Below are positions 26,440 to 35,974 of a stretch of DNA of 64,000 bases, piece by piece; position 1 is the first letter of the stretch, and every line of letters begins with the position of its first letter. The notes under the pieces are model-generated. The model was given only the letters and a program-made list of their open reading frames with translations. It was not told the origin of the DNA and searched no databases. This stretch comes from Chryseobacterium sp. GTDB taxonomy: Bacteria > Bacteroidota > Bacteroidia > Flavobacteriales > Weeksellaceae. The position numbers and the translations under genes are program-made. Location of the stretch: assembly GCF_008014695.1 (NCBI RefSeq), contig NZ_VOXE01000002.1, forward strand, positions 558,001 through 622,000. The letters run 5' to 3'.

Positions 26440-26574
26440 ATGAATCCAGTATTATTAAGAAGAGTCCTGATGTGGGTGGCACCAATAGCCATCGGTTACG
26501 TAATGAAAAAATACGAAGAAAAGCGGGCCCGCAAACAGCAGGAGAAAGCAATGGCCAAAAACACGGCACTTTAA
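26440..26574 (+). CDS. Small conserved hypothetical membrane-associated protein (44 aa)
   Basis: The short frame MNPVLLRRVLMWVAPIAIGY has a hydrophobic helix (residues 4-21), then a Lys/Arg/Glu-rich tail KKYEEKRARKQQEKAMAKN. The shape suggests a single-pass membrane peptide with a basic cytoplasmic tail, and I recall similar short proteins in Chryseobacterium genomes. A terminator hairpin follows directly. It sits between the large T9SS protein and the lysozyme-like/patatin operon. Confidence 0.6.
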   Translation: MNPVLLRRVLMWVAPIAIGYVMKKYEEKRARKQQEKAMAKNTAL

Positions 26575-26581
26575 AAAATTA

Positions 26582-26611
26582 TCCAACGCAGCAATGCAGT
26601 TGGATTTTTTT
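26582..26611 (+). terminator. Rho-independent terminator
   Basis: TCCAAC-GCA-GCAA-TGC-A-GTTGGA hairpin followed by nine T, right after the 44-aa gene. Confidence 0.85.
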
Positions 26612-26703
26612 TTGACCGGTTCGTCCGTTAAAATTTAAATGGATATCCATTAAAATATACTTTTCTTCCTAAATTTGATGAGGCAACTGCTAAATATTTC
26701 GAC

Positions 26704-27606
26704 ATGGACCATCCTTTGGAAATACGGATCAAAAAAATTCAGAAGAACCTTCAGGTTCTCCAAACAGGTATTTTTGACGGCAAGACGTGTGATGAACTGA
26801 TGAAATTGCTCGGGCTTCCGCTATCAGGAATCACTATTGAAGAAAAGAAAAAAAACATCCAGAAAAAACTAGGTTTTGCGGGAAAAGCGGTTGACGGAAT
26901 CTTTGGCGTTGCAACCCTTACAAGAATTGAGTCTTTCCTCGACCTAAAACTTCCGGACCTTCCAAAAGGCGCTTCGCTGATCATCTCCCGGAAATCTGCG
27001 GAAATGATCCTGGAATTTGAGATCGGTTCGCACGCAAGATATCTGTCGCTTTACCAACATCCCATCTGGCCGGAAGGAGAAAGCGGCATTACCATAGGAA
27101 TCGGCTATGATCTGGGCTATGCCACGCAGGCGAAATTTAAAAAAGACTGGGAATCTCTTTTATCACCTGCTGTTTATAACAGACTTAAAACCGTGGTTGG
27201 GCTTAAAGCCGCCCATGCAAAAAAGGCTTTGTCCACGGTAAAAAACCTCACCATACCGCTGGAAGCCGCTTTGGAAATATTCTACACCAGATCTTTGTCT
27301 GAATATGCCGCGCTGACTGCGAAAACTTATCCAGGAATCGCGCTTCTGCCGCCCGATGCACAGGGTGCGCTGCTCTCGTTGGTGTATAACAGAGGTTCAG
27401 GACTGGAAGGAGACAGCCGTGTTGAGATGAAAAATATTCGGAAATGGATCTTTTCAAAAAATCTTCAAAAAATCTCAGAAGAAATACGGAATATGAAGAG
27501 GTTATGGCCCAGGTCCAAAGGTCTGCGGCTGCGCAGGGATCGCGAAGCCGACCTGGTGAAAAATGCAACGTACTTTTTGCAGCCAAATGACTACATCTTC
27601 GTTTAA
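26704..27606 (+). CDS. Peptidoglycan-binding, lysozyme-like (pesticin/GH24-type) protein
   Basis: The 300-residue protein lacks a signal peptide. Residues ~10-75 form two short peptidoglycan-binding-like repeats (LQTGIFDGKTCDELMKLLG, GKAVDGIFGVATLTRIESFL). Residues ~100-290 resemble pesticin or phage lysozyme: EFEIGSHARYLSLYQ with a candidate catalytic Glu, then ESGITIGIGYDLGY, LPPDAQGALLSLVYNRGSG and a C-terminal RRDREADL helix. It would cleave peptidoglycan if exported by a partner route. It is 18 bases upstream of a patatin-like gene and probably co-transcribed with it. Role inferred. Confidence 0.75.
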   Translation: MDHPLEIRIKKIQKNLQVLQTGIFDGKTCDELMKLLGLPLSGITIEEKKKNIQKKLGFAGKAVDGIFGVATLTRIESFLDLKLPDLPKGASLIISRKSAEMILEFEIGSHARYLSLYQHPIWPEGESGITIGIGYDLGYATQAKFKKDWESLLSPAVYNRLKTVVGLKAAHAKKALSTVKNLTIPLEAALEIFYTRSLSEYAALTAKTYPGIALLPPDAQGALLSLVYNRGSGLEGDSRVEMKNIRKWIFSKNLQKISEEIRNMKRLWPRSKGLRLRRDREADLVKNATYFLQPNDYIFV

Positions 27607-27624
27607 CATTCAAAATTTAAAAGG

Positions 27625-29151
27625 ATGAATGGGCAACAGTTAGCGGATATCATCAATTATATTTCAGATCCGAAAATAAAAACGGATACCAATACCGCTC
27701 TCCTTTTGGAAAGGCTCCACCTGTTGAAAAAGGAGAACAGGACCTTCTCGGATGTGTTTACCGAGGAAAATGGTGAAAAACAGCAGTACATACAGTTGGT
27801 GCAGGAAGGCGGTGGTACCTTGGGAATTTCCCTTGTGGGTTTCTGTTTCGTTCTGGAATATATCGGAATCCGGTTTACGAAACTTGCCGGAACTAGCGCA
27901 GGAGCCGTCAATACGTTGCTGATGGCGGCCTTGGGGAAAAACAAAAAAGAAGCGGTAACGCCGGAACTTTTCCGGATCATCAGGAATATGGATCTTTTTT
28001 CTTTTGTCGACGGAAATCCACTGGCAAAAAGAATCATTAAGAGCATCATTTCAAAAGACGGCTGGTTTAAAACGGTCCTGCTGGTTTATGCACTGCTTCT
28101 GTGTTTGCTTACGCTGATCTTTCCGGTTGTTTCTGCCTTTGCAGTCATTGGTAAAACGGTATATCTTATCTTGCTTTCTGTTTTTTTGCTGCTTACCGGG
28201 ATGATTGTTTTCCTGCTTTTAAAATTTAAGAAAGCCCGTTTTGGCATCAATCCCGGAAATGTATTCCTCCGGTTTCTCGAAAAAATCCTGGCTTCGAAAC
28301 ACATTACGAACAAATTGGAACTGGACCGCATTGCAAAATTCTATATTGATGAAAACGGCCTTGTGGAAGGCAATACGAACTATCATTTCCAGCTTAGTGC
28401 CGCCGGAAAACAGGAAAATGACCGGATCATGCAGCAGATGAATGAGCAGTATCACAAAAACATTTATTACGAAAACACCCTCAAAGGTCTGGAAGCCGAT
28501 TACACATTTATAACAGTAGATATTGCTTCTGAAAGAAAAATAGAACTTCCCGCACACGCCGGTCTTTACTGGAAAAATGCCAGTCTCAATGTCAACCCAT
28601 CGGTTTTTGTGCGTGCGTCAATGGCCATCCCGCTTTTTTTTGAACCGGTCATGGTTAATATTGACCGGACCGACAAGAATATCATTAAAAACTGGGGAAA
28701 TATTTTTGTGAGCAGAGACGATATTCCGGATAAAGGAATTTTTATAGACGGCGGTTCCATTTCCAATTTTCCCATCAGTATCTTTCATAACAGCAGTATG
28801 ATCATTCCGAGGCTGCCGGTTTTCGGTGTGAGAATGAAAGAAACGAAAACCAACACGAAACCTGAGATCAAATCTTTCTGGGATTATGCAGGGAAAATTC
28901 TCAACACCATGAAAAGCAATTTCGACAAGGACTTTCTGTCGAAAAACAACTTTTACGAAAAATACAGCATTGCCGATATTCCGACTTTCGAAACGAAAGC
29001 CAACTGGCTCGATTTCAATATGGATGAGGAGACTAAAAAGGCACTCTTTTTAAAAGGAGTTGAATCCGCCTTAGATTTCCTGGAAAAATTTGACTGGCTG
29101 GAATACAAAAAGGGCAGGGCAAAAGTCTATTTTGAAAGTAATTTTTCATAG
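27625..29151 (+). CDS. Patatin-like phospholipase with internal membrane segments (508 aa)
   Basis: The patatin catalytic elements are present: an EGGGTLGISLVG oxyanion loop near residue 58, the nucleophile motif GTSAGAVN near 89-96 and FIDGGSISNFP with the catalytic Asp near 375. Between them lie two long hydrophobic segments (about residues 152-172 and 178-200), so the enzyme is probably membrane-anchored. Patatins hydrolyse lipid acyl chains; in bacteria they serve as effectors, defence nuclease partners or housekeeping lipases. Pairing with a lysozyme-like gene gives a two-enzyme envelope-degrading operon. Confidence 0.85.
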   Translation: MNGQQLADIINYISDPKIKTDTNTALLLERLHLLKKENRTFSDVFTEENGEKQQYIQLVQEGGGTLGISLVGFCFVLEYIGIRFTKLAGTSAGAVNTLLMAALGKNKKEAVTPELFRIIRNMDLFSFVDGNPLAKRIIKSIISKDGWFKTVLLVYALLLCLLTLIFPVVSAFAVIGKTVYLILLSVFLLLTGMIVFLLLKFKKARFGINPGNVFLRFLEKILASKHITNKLELDRIAKFYIDENGLVEGNTNYHFQLSAAGKQENDRIMQQMNEQYHKNIYYENTLKGLEADYTFITVDIASERKIELPAHAGLYWKNASLNVNPSVFVRASMAIPLFFEPVMVNIDRTDKNIIKNWGNIFVSRDDIPDKGIFIDGGSISNFPISIFHNSSMIIPRLPVFGVRMKETKTNTKPEIKSFWDYAGKILNTMKSNFDKDFLSKNNFYEKYSIADIPTFETKANWLDFNMDEETKKALFLKGVESALDFLEKFDWLEYKKGRAKVYFESNFS

Positions 29152-29406
29152 ATAAAGTTAGGGTGATGAATTATTCTCAAAGACTGTAAATCGTTCCGGA
29201 CAAAATGGTCAGAACCTGCGCCGGAATTCTGACAAAATCACCAATTCTGAGACAAATTACCTGGGAAAACTTAAATGCCTGTTTAATTTTTAACTTACTG
29301 TAAATGAGTGAATTGTAGAGCTTTATTCGTGTTTTGCTTGATTTTTCCGGTTATTTGGCATAATTTTTTCTTTTCTGAAATCGTTAAAACATTAAAATTA
29401 AAAATT
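29152..29406. other. Intergenic stretch without a gene
   Basis: About 255 bases between the patatin-like gene and the beta-barrel gene. I see no convincing ORF, RNA or strong hairpin. TTATTTGG at about 29351 could be a poor -7 element for the downstream gene. Confidence 0.5.
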
Positions 29407-30012
29407 ATGAAAATGATGAAATCAGCCATTTTAGTGGCAGGGATTGTTGGAGCTTCTTTTATGAATGCTCAGGATTCAGACATGAACAATATGCTGAAAG
29501 TAGGAATTAATGCAGGTGTAGCAGTACCGTCTGAGAATGCTTCGGCAAATCTTGGTTTGGATGTTTCTTATCAGCATCTGGTAACACCAGGTTTTGGTTT
29601 GGGTCTTGCGACAGGTTACAATCAGTTTTTCGGGAAAGACAATACCATCAATGGGACTTCTGTTGAAAACAATGGTTTCGGAGTAGTACCAGTTGCTGCT
29701 TTAATCAGAGTGTATCCTAAACAGTTCGGATTTTATGCAGGTGCAGATTTGGGTTACGGATTTATTGTTGGAGACGACAAGGTAACCAATAACGCTGTTT
29801 ACAATGCCGACATGCCTACCGGAGGTTTTTATTTAAGACCTGAAATCGGTTACCACAACAAAGACTGGAACTTCTATGCACATTATACCAAAGTGTTTAC
29901 AGGAAGCAATGGAGAATTTGCAGGACAGAATTTCAATGCAGGTACCATAGGCGTAGGGGTAGGTTACAACATTCCTTTAGGAAGCGGGCCAATTACAGCA
30001 CCAGCACAATAA
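29407..30012 (+). CDS. Outer-membrane beta-barrel protein (201 aa)
   Basis: A start at the ATG at 29407 (MKMMKSAILVAGIVGASFMNAQ) provides a Sec signal peptide ending at NAQ. The mature part alternates hydrophobic and polar residues with many Gly/Tyr (GLGLATGYNQFFGK, GFYAGADLGYGF, NFYAHYTKVFTG), as in OmpW/OmpA-like eight-stranded barrels, and ends GVGVGYNIPLG. Upstream frame to 29308 is not needed. A terminator follows at 30033. It is probably a small structural or transport porin; substrate unknown. Confidence 0.85.
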   Translation: MKMMKSAILVAGIVGASFMNAQDSDMNNMLKVGINAGVAVPSENASANLGLDVSYQHLVTPGFGLGLATGYNQFFGKDNTINGTSVENNGFGVVPVAALIRVYPKQFGFYAGADLGYGFIVGDDKVTNNAVYNADMPTGGFYLRPEIGYHNKDWNFYAHYTKVFTGSNGEFAGQNFNAGTIGVGVGYNIPLGSGPITAPAQ

Positions 30013-30032
30013 GAAAAAATCATTTTAGCTTT

Positions 30033-30064
30033 AAAACCTTTTCAATTCGAAAAGGTTTTTTTTA
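30033..30064 (+). terminator. Rho-independent terminator
   Basis: AAACCTTTTC/GAAAAGGTTT hairpin with T8 tail after the beta-barrel gene. Confidence 0.85.
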
Positions 30065-30114
30065 TTTCCTAAGTTGTCAAAACAATTATTATCTTTGATA
30101 TTAAAGTCAAAACT

Positions 30115-31164
30115 ATGAATTCGGAATCAGGATACCGTCTTTACTTACCAGGTATAGGAAGTGAACGGAATAAAAATATAGCAATTGTCGCTGCAGATGT
30201 GCGCGAAGATCATACCGTTTTTGGATATTTTAAATCTGCAAACGGCACAGTGGATTTGGTGGAAGAGTGTACTTATTCCACCAAAAGTTTTTCCTCTTTT
30301 TCTGAAATGGCAGGGAAATTTATTCAGGAATACCGCCTGAATGATATTGAAAGGCTTGCAGTTGCGGTTCCCGGACCGGTGATTAACGCCAAAAGCGCAC
30401 CTGCCCGTCTGCCGTGGGACTTGAATGCGGAGGAAATAAAAAACACACTTCAGCTGAAAAAAGTCCATCTTCTGAATGATCTTGAAGGTTTTGCCTACGG
30501 CTTGGCCTGTATTTCTGATGAGGCACTTATTCCCATTTATAAAAGTGAAAACCAGCCGAAAGGAAACGTGGCAATTCTGGCTCCCGGAAACGGATTGGGC
30601 GAATCAGGACTGTTTTATGACGGCGAATATCTGAGGCCTTTTGCCAGCGAGGGCGGCCACTCTGAATTCTCCCCAAGAACCAACACCGAAGTAGAATTTT
30701 ATCAGTTTCTGAACAACCTGTATGGGATTGTGAGCTGGGAAAGTGTCCTGTCAAAAAAAGGGCTCTTCAATATTTACCGCTTTCTGAGGGATGTCAAAAG
30801 GCATCCCGAACCGGAATGGCTTGGCGCAAGACTTTCGGGCGGCGATTTTATGACGGAGCTTTTTAAAGCTGCCGTTGAAGACGACGTGCAGATCTGTAAA
30901 ATATCCATGAATACTTTTCTGGAGTTTCTGGCGCGTGAAGCCAACAATTTGGCATTAAAACTTAAAGCAACGGGCGGCCTTCTCATCACCGGAGAAATTC
31001 CGATGGCGTTAAAAGATTATATGGATAAGGACAAATTTTATCAGAAATTTAAAATCAGTGATAAAATGGAAAATCTTTTAAAGGAAATTCCTCTTTACCT
31101 GGCTGTAGACGAAAAGGCGGGGCTCAAAGGAGTCGCTATTTATGCAGCCTACTGCGAACTGTAA
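30115..31164 (+). CDS. glk: Glucokinase
   Basis: The 349-residue protein is of the Glk (PF02685) family, which phosphorylates glucose with ATP at the start of glycolysis. Family features are VAVPGPVINAKSAPARLPWD at about residues 82-101, VHLLNDLEGFAYG at about 115-127, LAPGNGLGESGLFYDG near 156-171, the sugar-binding SEGGHSEFSPR near 178-188 and GLLITGEIP near 289-297. It is cytosolic. A TATCTTTG box is at 30090-30097, but the upstream TTG is closer than usual. Confidence 0.9.
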   Translation: MNSESGYRLYLPGIGSERNKNIAIVAADVREDHTVFGYFKSANGTVDLVEECTYSTKSFSSFSEMAGKFIQEYRLNDIERLAVAVPGPVINAKSAPARLPWDLNAEEIKNTLQLKKVHLLNDLEGFAYGLACISDEALIPIYKSENQPKGNVAILAPGNGLGESGLFYDGEYLRPFASEGGHSEFSPRTNTEVEFYQFLNNLYGIVSWESVLSKKGLFNIYRFLRDVKRHPEPEWLGARLSGGDFMTELFKAAVEDDVQICKISMNTFLEFLAREANNLALKLKATGGLLITGEIPMALKDYMDKDKFYQKFKISDKMENLLKEIPLYLAVDEKAGLKGVAIYAAYCEL

Positions 31165-31285
31165 AATAACTCCGGTAACTCCGGAGTTTTTAGTACCCTA
31201 CCTTGAGAAAATTCATTTTATTATCATAGATCAATTCAGCAGGAGGCAAAAATCAGATATCTTTGTGCCAATCAAATAAAAAAAC

Positions 31286-31852
31286 ATGAAAAAATTAGCA
31301 TTATTTGCCGTTTTAATCGGTGGTTTAGCCTTTGGTCAAACCAAGAAAATTGTAGCATCCGACGTGCAGTGGTGGGGATATAAAGTCGCCAAAACCGAAG
31401 CGTCTTCACACAGCGGAAACGTCAAAGTGAAATCCGGAACCATGGTGATGAAAGGTCAGGAACTGGTAGGAGGTAATTTCGTTCTGGATATGAACTCCAT
31501 AAATGCCACAGATCTTTCCGGTGAGTACCAGACCAAACTCAACAATCACCTCAAGAACGGAGATTTTTTCGAAACCGATAAATTTCCTTTGGCTTCTTTT
31601 AAAATCACTTCGGTGAAGAAAAATGCCAATAAAATTTACAACCGTCTCATCACCGGTAATTTAACGGTAAAGGGTAAAACCAATACCATCACTTTTCCTG
31701 CAAAAATTGCATACAGTAAGGGTGTTGTAAGCCTGGTTTCCGACAAATTTTCTTTCGACAGACAGAAATTTGATGTAGCCTACCAATCAGCCATGCAGGA
31801 TGTTTTGGTAAAAGACGAAGTGGATATGCTTGTGAAGGTTACCGCCAAATAA
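31286..31852 (+). CDS. YceI family protein (first of a tandem pair)
   Basis: The 188-residue protein begins with a Sec signal (MKKLALFAVLIGGLAFGQ). The YceI pattern is clear: VQWWGYKVAKTEASSHSGNV, then NFVLDMNSINATDLSG and RLITGNLTVKGKTNTITFPA, ending KFDVAYQ. YceI proteins are periplasmic lipocalin-like barrels that bind isoprenoid-type lipids. A paralogue follows after 74 bases. A TATCTTTG box lies at 31258-31265. Confidence 0.9.
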   Translation: MKKLALFAVLIGGLAFGQTKKIVASDVQWWGYKVAKTEASSHSGNVKVKSGTMVMKGQELVGGNFVLDMNSINATDLSGEYQTKLNNHLKNGDFFETDKFPLASFKITSVKKNANKIYNRLITGNLTVKGKTNTITFPAKIAYSKGVVSLVSDKFSFDRQKFDVAYQSAMQDVLVKDEVDMLVKVTAK

Positions 31853-31926
31853 TTTCAAATAAATTTTCGAAATCATCCATTATTCTGTGTTTTTTGTTAT
31901 TTTTGTTAAAATATAAATAAAAAGGA

Positions 31927-32520
31927 ATGAAAAAAATATTGTTATTGGCAATGATGGTGATGAGTGTTACTTTCATTTTCGGGCAGAAGAGAAAGAGTAA
32001 TACCAAAGTTTCAAAAGTGATCACGTCAGACATCAGATGGTGGGGTTACAAGCTCGTTAAAACAGATGCCACTACCCATTCAGGTTATGTAAAACTCAAA
32101 AGCGGTAAATTTAATTTTGAAAAAGGAGAGTTGGTTGACGGTGAATTTGTGATTGATATGAGGAGTCTTACAGACACCGATTTAACAGGAGAGGATCAGG
32201 CGACATTGACCAATGATCTGAAAAGCATCAATTTTTTTGAAGTGAAAAAATACCCTGTTGCCAAATTCCACTTAACGAAAATAATTCCGCTGAAAGATGA
32301 GGTTTACAACTACACAGTGATCGGGAATTTAACACTGAAAGGAGTTAGAAAAACGATTTCTTTCCCGGCAAAAGTTAAAGTTGATAATTATTCTGTAAGT
32401 ATCGAATCGGATAAGTTTTCCATCAACAGGCAGGATTACGGCGTATTTTACCGTTCGTCCTTGAGGGATGTGATCATCAAGGATGATATGGATATTCAGA
32501 TAAAAGTGGCGACAAAGTAA
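31927..32520 (+). CDS. YceI family protein (second of a tandem pair)
   Basis: The 197-residue paralogue of the preceding gene has signal peptide MKKILLLAMMVMSVTFIFGQ and the same order of motifs (IRWWGYKLVKTDATTHSGYV, EFVIDMRSLTDTDLTGED, VIGNLTLKGVRKTISFPA). The pair arose by tandem duplication and is clearly diverged. A terminator follows at 32542. Same predicted periplasmic lipid-binding fold; specific ligands unknown. Confidence 0.9.
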   Translation: MKKILLLAMMVMSVTFIFGQKRKSNTKVSKVITSDIRWWGYKLVKTDATTHSGYVKLKSGKFNFEKGELVDGEFVIDMRSLTDTDLTGEDQATLTNDLKSINFFEVKKYPVAKFHLTKIIPLKDEVYNYTVIGNLTLKGVRKTISFPAKVKVDNYSVSIESDKFSINRQDYGVFYRSSLRDVIIKDDMDIQIKVATK

Positions 32521-32541
32521 TGGATTCTTAAATAATAAAGA

Positions 32542-32567
32542 AGAGCAGTTTTTCTGCTCTTTTTTTA
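32542..32567 (+). terminator. Rho-independent terminator
   Basis: AGAGCAG/CTGCTCT hairpin with T7 tail after the second yceI gene. Confidence 0.85.
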
Positions 32568-32600
32568 TGTAAAAACGAAAGAAAAAATACAGACTAAATC

Positions 32601-33242
32601 ATGAAACTGTATGTAATCAGTGGCTTGGGTGCCGATTTCAGCGTATTGAAAAAAATAAAATTTCCGGAACATCTTGAAATCGTTCCTATTGAATGGCTTA
32701 TTCCGGAAAGGAATGAACATTTCAGAGATTATGTTGCCCGAATGGCCGAGAAAATTGATGATTCTGAACCTTTCTGTCTTCTCGGATATTCCTTTGGCGG
32801 AATTATGGTTCAGGAGATCGATAAACTCAAACCGGCGGAGAAAATTGTTATTTTAGGAAGCATTAAGTCTGACAAAGAAAAATCAAGGTTCATGAAAGTG
32901 GGGGAGGTTACCAAAATCCCAAAATACCTGCCGGAAAATATATTCAACGAAAAATCTGCGCTTGTGTATGCATTTTTACGGAAACTTTTCGATCCTAAAA
33001 ACCCCAAAATTTGGGAATATTTTACCGTCCGCAATCCTTACTACCTGAAATGGTGCATTGAAAAGATTTCTGCCTGGAAGTTTGAAGCAAATCCGAAGGT
33101 CATACAAATTTCTGCCGAGAACGATATTGTTTTTCCGCTGAAGTATTCAAAACCTGATTACGTCATTAAAAACGGCACCCATCTCTTTCCTGCTACAAAA
33201 CACCGTGAAGTTTCGGAGATTTTAAAGCAAATTTTCACGTAA
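32601..33242 (+). CDS. Alpha/beta hydrolase fold protein
   Basis: The 213-residue protein has the nucleophile elbow LLGYSFGGIMVQEI at about residues 60-73 (G-Y-S-F-G), a late acidic residue in SAENDIVFPL near 170-180 and a histidine in NGTHLFPATKHREV near 190-203, completing a plausible Ser-Asp-His triad. It has no signal peptide, so it is cytosolic. Substrate unknown. Its stop is 30 bases before sdaA on the same strand, so the two may be co-transcribed. Confidence 0.8.
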   Translation: MKLYVISGLGADFSVLKKIKFPEHLEIVPIEWLIPERNEHFRDYVARMAEKIDDSEPFCLLGYSFGGIMVQEIDKLKPAEKIVILGSIKSDKEKSRFMKVGEVTKIPKYLPENIFNEKSALVYAFLRKLFDPKNPKIWEYFTVRNPYYLKWCIEKISAWKFEANPKVIQISAENDIVFPLKYSKPDYVIKNGTHLFPATKHREVSEILKQIFT

Positions 33243-33272
33243 ATTTGTAACGTTAAATCTTACAAAGTCAGC

Positions 33273-34691
33273 ATGCAGTCTATTTCAGTTTTCGAAATCA
33301 TCAAAGTAGGAATTGGCCCTTCAAGTTCTCATACCATGGGTCCTTGGAATGCCGCGGAAAATTTCTTAATCCAGATCCGGACCGATCATAATCTTCAAGA
33401 CGTAAAAGAGGTTTTTGTTGAGTTTTTCGGCTCATTGGCAAAAACAGGAATCGGTCACGGAACCGATATTGCGGGGATGCTGGGCCTCTCGGGCCAGAAT
33501 TTTAAGACGATAGACACTTCAACCATTAATGCGAAAATTGACATTATCAAAAGTTCAGGAAAGATCAATCTTGGAGGAGAAAAGGTGATCCCTTTTATCT
33601 ACGGGGAGCATTTAATTCTGAATAAAAATAAAACCCTGGACTACCATCCGAATGGGATGATTTTCAGAGCGGTCTTCGAAGACGGCAGAGAGCTGATCCA
33701 GGACTATTACTCTGTTGGTGGCGGTTTTATTGCTACGCAGAATGAAAATTCTTACGAAAAACACTGCATAAGGACACTTTATCCTTGCCACCACGGCAGC
33801 GATGTCATGAAATATGTGGAGCAGATGGGTCTGAATAAATTCTCCGACCTTATTTTCATGAATGAGGAATCGTGGCGAACGAAAGAAGAGACGGAAAAAC
33901 TTGCATTGTATATCTGGGATGAGATCAAAGAATGTATTTACAAAGGGGTAAACAAGGAAGGCATTCTTCCCGGTGGCCTGAATGTAACGCGACGTGCACC
34001 GGGTCTGAACCGAACGCTTCTCGGAAATCAGGTCTACACTAATAAAGAAGAATGGTTTCAACTCGTGAAAGATTCGGAAGAAACATTTATCCGGATCAAC
34101 AAATGGGTTTCTTGTTTTGCGTTGGCCGTGAACGAGGAGAACGCGAGTTTCGGACGGATCATCACTGCGCCAACCAATGGAGCAAGCGGAGTGATTCCGG
34201 CGGTTTTAATGTATGCGCAGTGCTTTACAGAGTTCACGAGTGAAGACGATATCATCCGATTTCTTTTGGTAGCAGGAGAAATCGGGACTTTATTTAAGAA
34301 AAATGCCACCATTTCGGCAGCAATGGGCGGCTGTCAGGCGGAAGTCGGCGTATCCTCGGCCATGGCTGCAGCGGGACTGACCGAAATAATGGGCGGAACA
34401 CCGGGACAGGTTTTAATGGCGGCTGAAATTGCCATGGAACATCATTTGGGAATGACTTGTGATCCGATTGCCGGCTTGGTCCAGATTCCGTGTATTGAAA
34501 GAAATTCGATGGGCGCGATCAAAGCCATTACCGCAGCCAATATCGCAATTGAATCTGACCCGAAAAAAGCAAAAGTTTCGCTCGATCAGGTCATCCAGTC
34601 GATGTGGGAAACTGCACAGAACATGAGCGACCGCTTCAAGGAAACCTCAGAAGGCGGACTTGCTATCGCGGTAAATGTAGCGGAATGCTGA
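33273..34691 (+). CDS. sdaA: L-serine ammonia-lyase, iron-sulfur, single chain
   Basis: Converts L-serine to pyruvate and ammonia. The 472-residue protein joins the SDH beta domain (residues 1-150, IGPSSSHTMGPWNAAENF near 13-30) and the alpha domain (about 190-465, APTNGASGVIPAVL, GGCQAEVGVSSAMAAAGL, TCDPIAGLVQIPCIERNSMG). Three cysteines in GGCQ, TCDP and IPCI are the expected 4Fe-4S ligands. It lies 30 bases after an alpha/beta hydrolase gene. Confidence 0.95.
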   Translation: MQSISVFEIIKVGIGPSSSHTMGPWNAAENFLIQIRTDHNLQDVKEVFVEFFGSLAKTGIGHGTDIAGMLGLSGQNFKTIDTSTINAKIDIIKSSGKINLGGEKVIPFIYGEHLILNKNKTLDYHPNGMIFRAVFEDGRELIQDYYSVGGGFIATQNENSYEKHCIRTLYPCHHGSDVMKYVEQMGLNKFSDLIFMNEESWRTKEETEKLALYIWDEIKECIYKGVNKEGILPGGLNVTRRAPGLNRTLLGNQVYTNKEEWFQLVKDSEETFIRINKWVSCFALAVNEENASFGRIITAPTNGASGVIPAVLMYAQCFTEFTSEDDIIRFLLVAGEIGTLFKKNATISAAMGGCQAEVGVSSAMAAAGLTEIMGGTPGQVLMAAEIAMEHHLGMTCDPIAGLVQIPCIERNSMGAIKAITAANIAIESDPKKAKVSLDQVIQSMWETAQNMSDRFKETSEGGLAIAVNVAEC

Positions 34692-34762
34692 TATTTTTAC
34701 CGGAGAAATTCTCGGATTTGATTCCACTTACTAAATTATAACAGCCTCAGTATGTTCACAAT

Positions 34763-35818
34763 CTACTTGGAATCACCGTTTTCCCTGTTTTTGATATAGA
34801 GTTCTTGAACCAACACCATGACAATCAAAGTAAGTGGTGTAGCCAGAACAAGGCCCCAACCGCCGGTTAATGCACCCATAAACAACTGCGCAATTAAAAC
34901 AAGAGCCGGGGGCATATTGATGAGTTTCTGCTGAATAAATGTGGTGATGAAATTACTTTCAATAAACTGAATCAGTACATACAGACCTACGACTAACAGT
35001 GCGGTTTGTGGACTCTGGGAAAATGCTACCATTACAGCAGGAATTAAGGCAAGCAAAGGGCCAAAATTCGGGATAAAACTGATGAGCCCGGCCAATAATG
35101 CCAGGACCAGCCAGAGTGGAATTCCTAAGATCGCAAGTCCAACAGCTGTTAAAATAAATACCACAAGCATTGAGAAGAGTTTCCCTTTCAGCCATTTTCT
35201 GAGTTCCTCACCCAGTTTATCCAAAACTTTTTTGGTTTTCGCCTGTCCTTTTACTGGGATCAGCTGTACAAAACCTTCAGTATAAGTTTTAGGCGAAATG
35301 GTAAAGAAAATGCCAATAAACAATACTACATACACATCTCCTAAAACGCCAAAAGTTGACTGGAAGAACTTTCCGGCGAAGACCTGGGCTTTATCAACTG
35401 CCTTATTTGAAGTTATACGGTCAACTATCTTCTCGCCGATGCTGCTGTCGTTTAATTTATCTTTTATATTGGTTATCGTCTTTGGTAAAGTATCAATTAA
35501 CTCGACGGTTTGTGCCTGCACTTTCGCCCCAATCAGCCAGAACAACGCTGCAGCTGTCAAAAGGGTAAAGGTTATGGAAATTGCTACACAAACTCCTTCC
35601 TTCCATTTGGTCTTGCGTTGAATCATAGAACTGATTGCACGAAGGAAGATTGCAATAAGACTGCCCGCCAGAACCAGCAAAAGCACATTAAATGTAGAAT
35701 TGATGAAAAGTAAAAATAAGATGGTAAAAGAAAATATGCCCGCGATTGTCCATATTTTTTTCTGAAAGTACGAATAGTTACCGTCATTCTCCTGCGGATC
35801 ATTGCTTTGCTGCGTCAT
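34763..35818 (-). CDS. AI-2E family transporter (PF01594)
   Basis: The 351-residue polytopic inner-membrane protein has a hydrophobic N-terminal pair (about residues 17-60), a soluble central stretch (IDTLPKTITNIKDKL near 105-120) and five to six further segments. It carries the family motif near the C-terminus (GLISFIPNFGPLLALIPAVMVA, MGALTGGWGLVLATPLTLIV). Family members are exporters, including Na+/H+ or autoinducer-2 transport; the substrate is not predictable. It lies downstream of rng on the same strand but is separated by a terminator. Confidence 0.9.
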   Translation of the reverse strand: MTQQSNDPQENDGNYSYFQKKIWTIAGIFSFTILFLLFINSTFNVLLLVLAGSLIAIFLRAISSMIQRKTKWKEGVCVAISITFTLLTAAALFWLIGAKVQAQTVELIDTLPKTITNIKDKLNDSSIGEKIVDRITSNKAVDKAQVFAGKFFQSTFGVLGDVYVVLFIGIFFTISPKTYTEGFVQLIPVKGQAKTKKVLDKLGEELRKWLKGKLFSMLVVFILTAVGLAILGIPLWLVLALLAGLISFIPNFGPLLALIPAVMVAFSQSPQTALLVVGLYVLIQFIESNFITTFIQQKLINMPPALVLIAQLFMGALTGGWGLVLATPLTLIVMVLVQELYIKNRENGDSK

Positions 35819-35974
35819 AAGATTTATTTTGGGACATTATATTTGGAGTTATTGGTCATTACTAAGGAACCGCGGGCAGATATAGTGCCTTGTTTCCTCC
35901 TTAAAAAGGGTTTTGTTTGATGATTCCGGACGTGTAATTTCAAGCTTCGGAAATAACCTCTTCAATCAAATATA

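Noticed and set aside
26412..26615. 67-aa plus-strand ORF
   Set aside because: It is in a different frame from, and overlaps, the better-supported 44-aa gene at 26440-26574.
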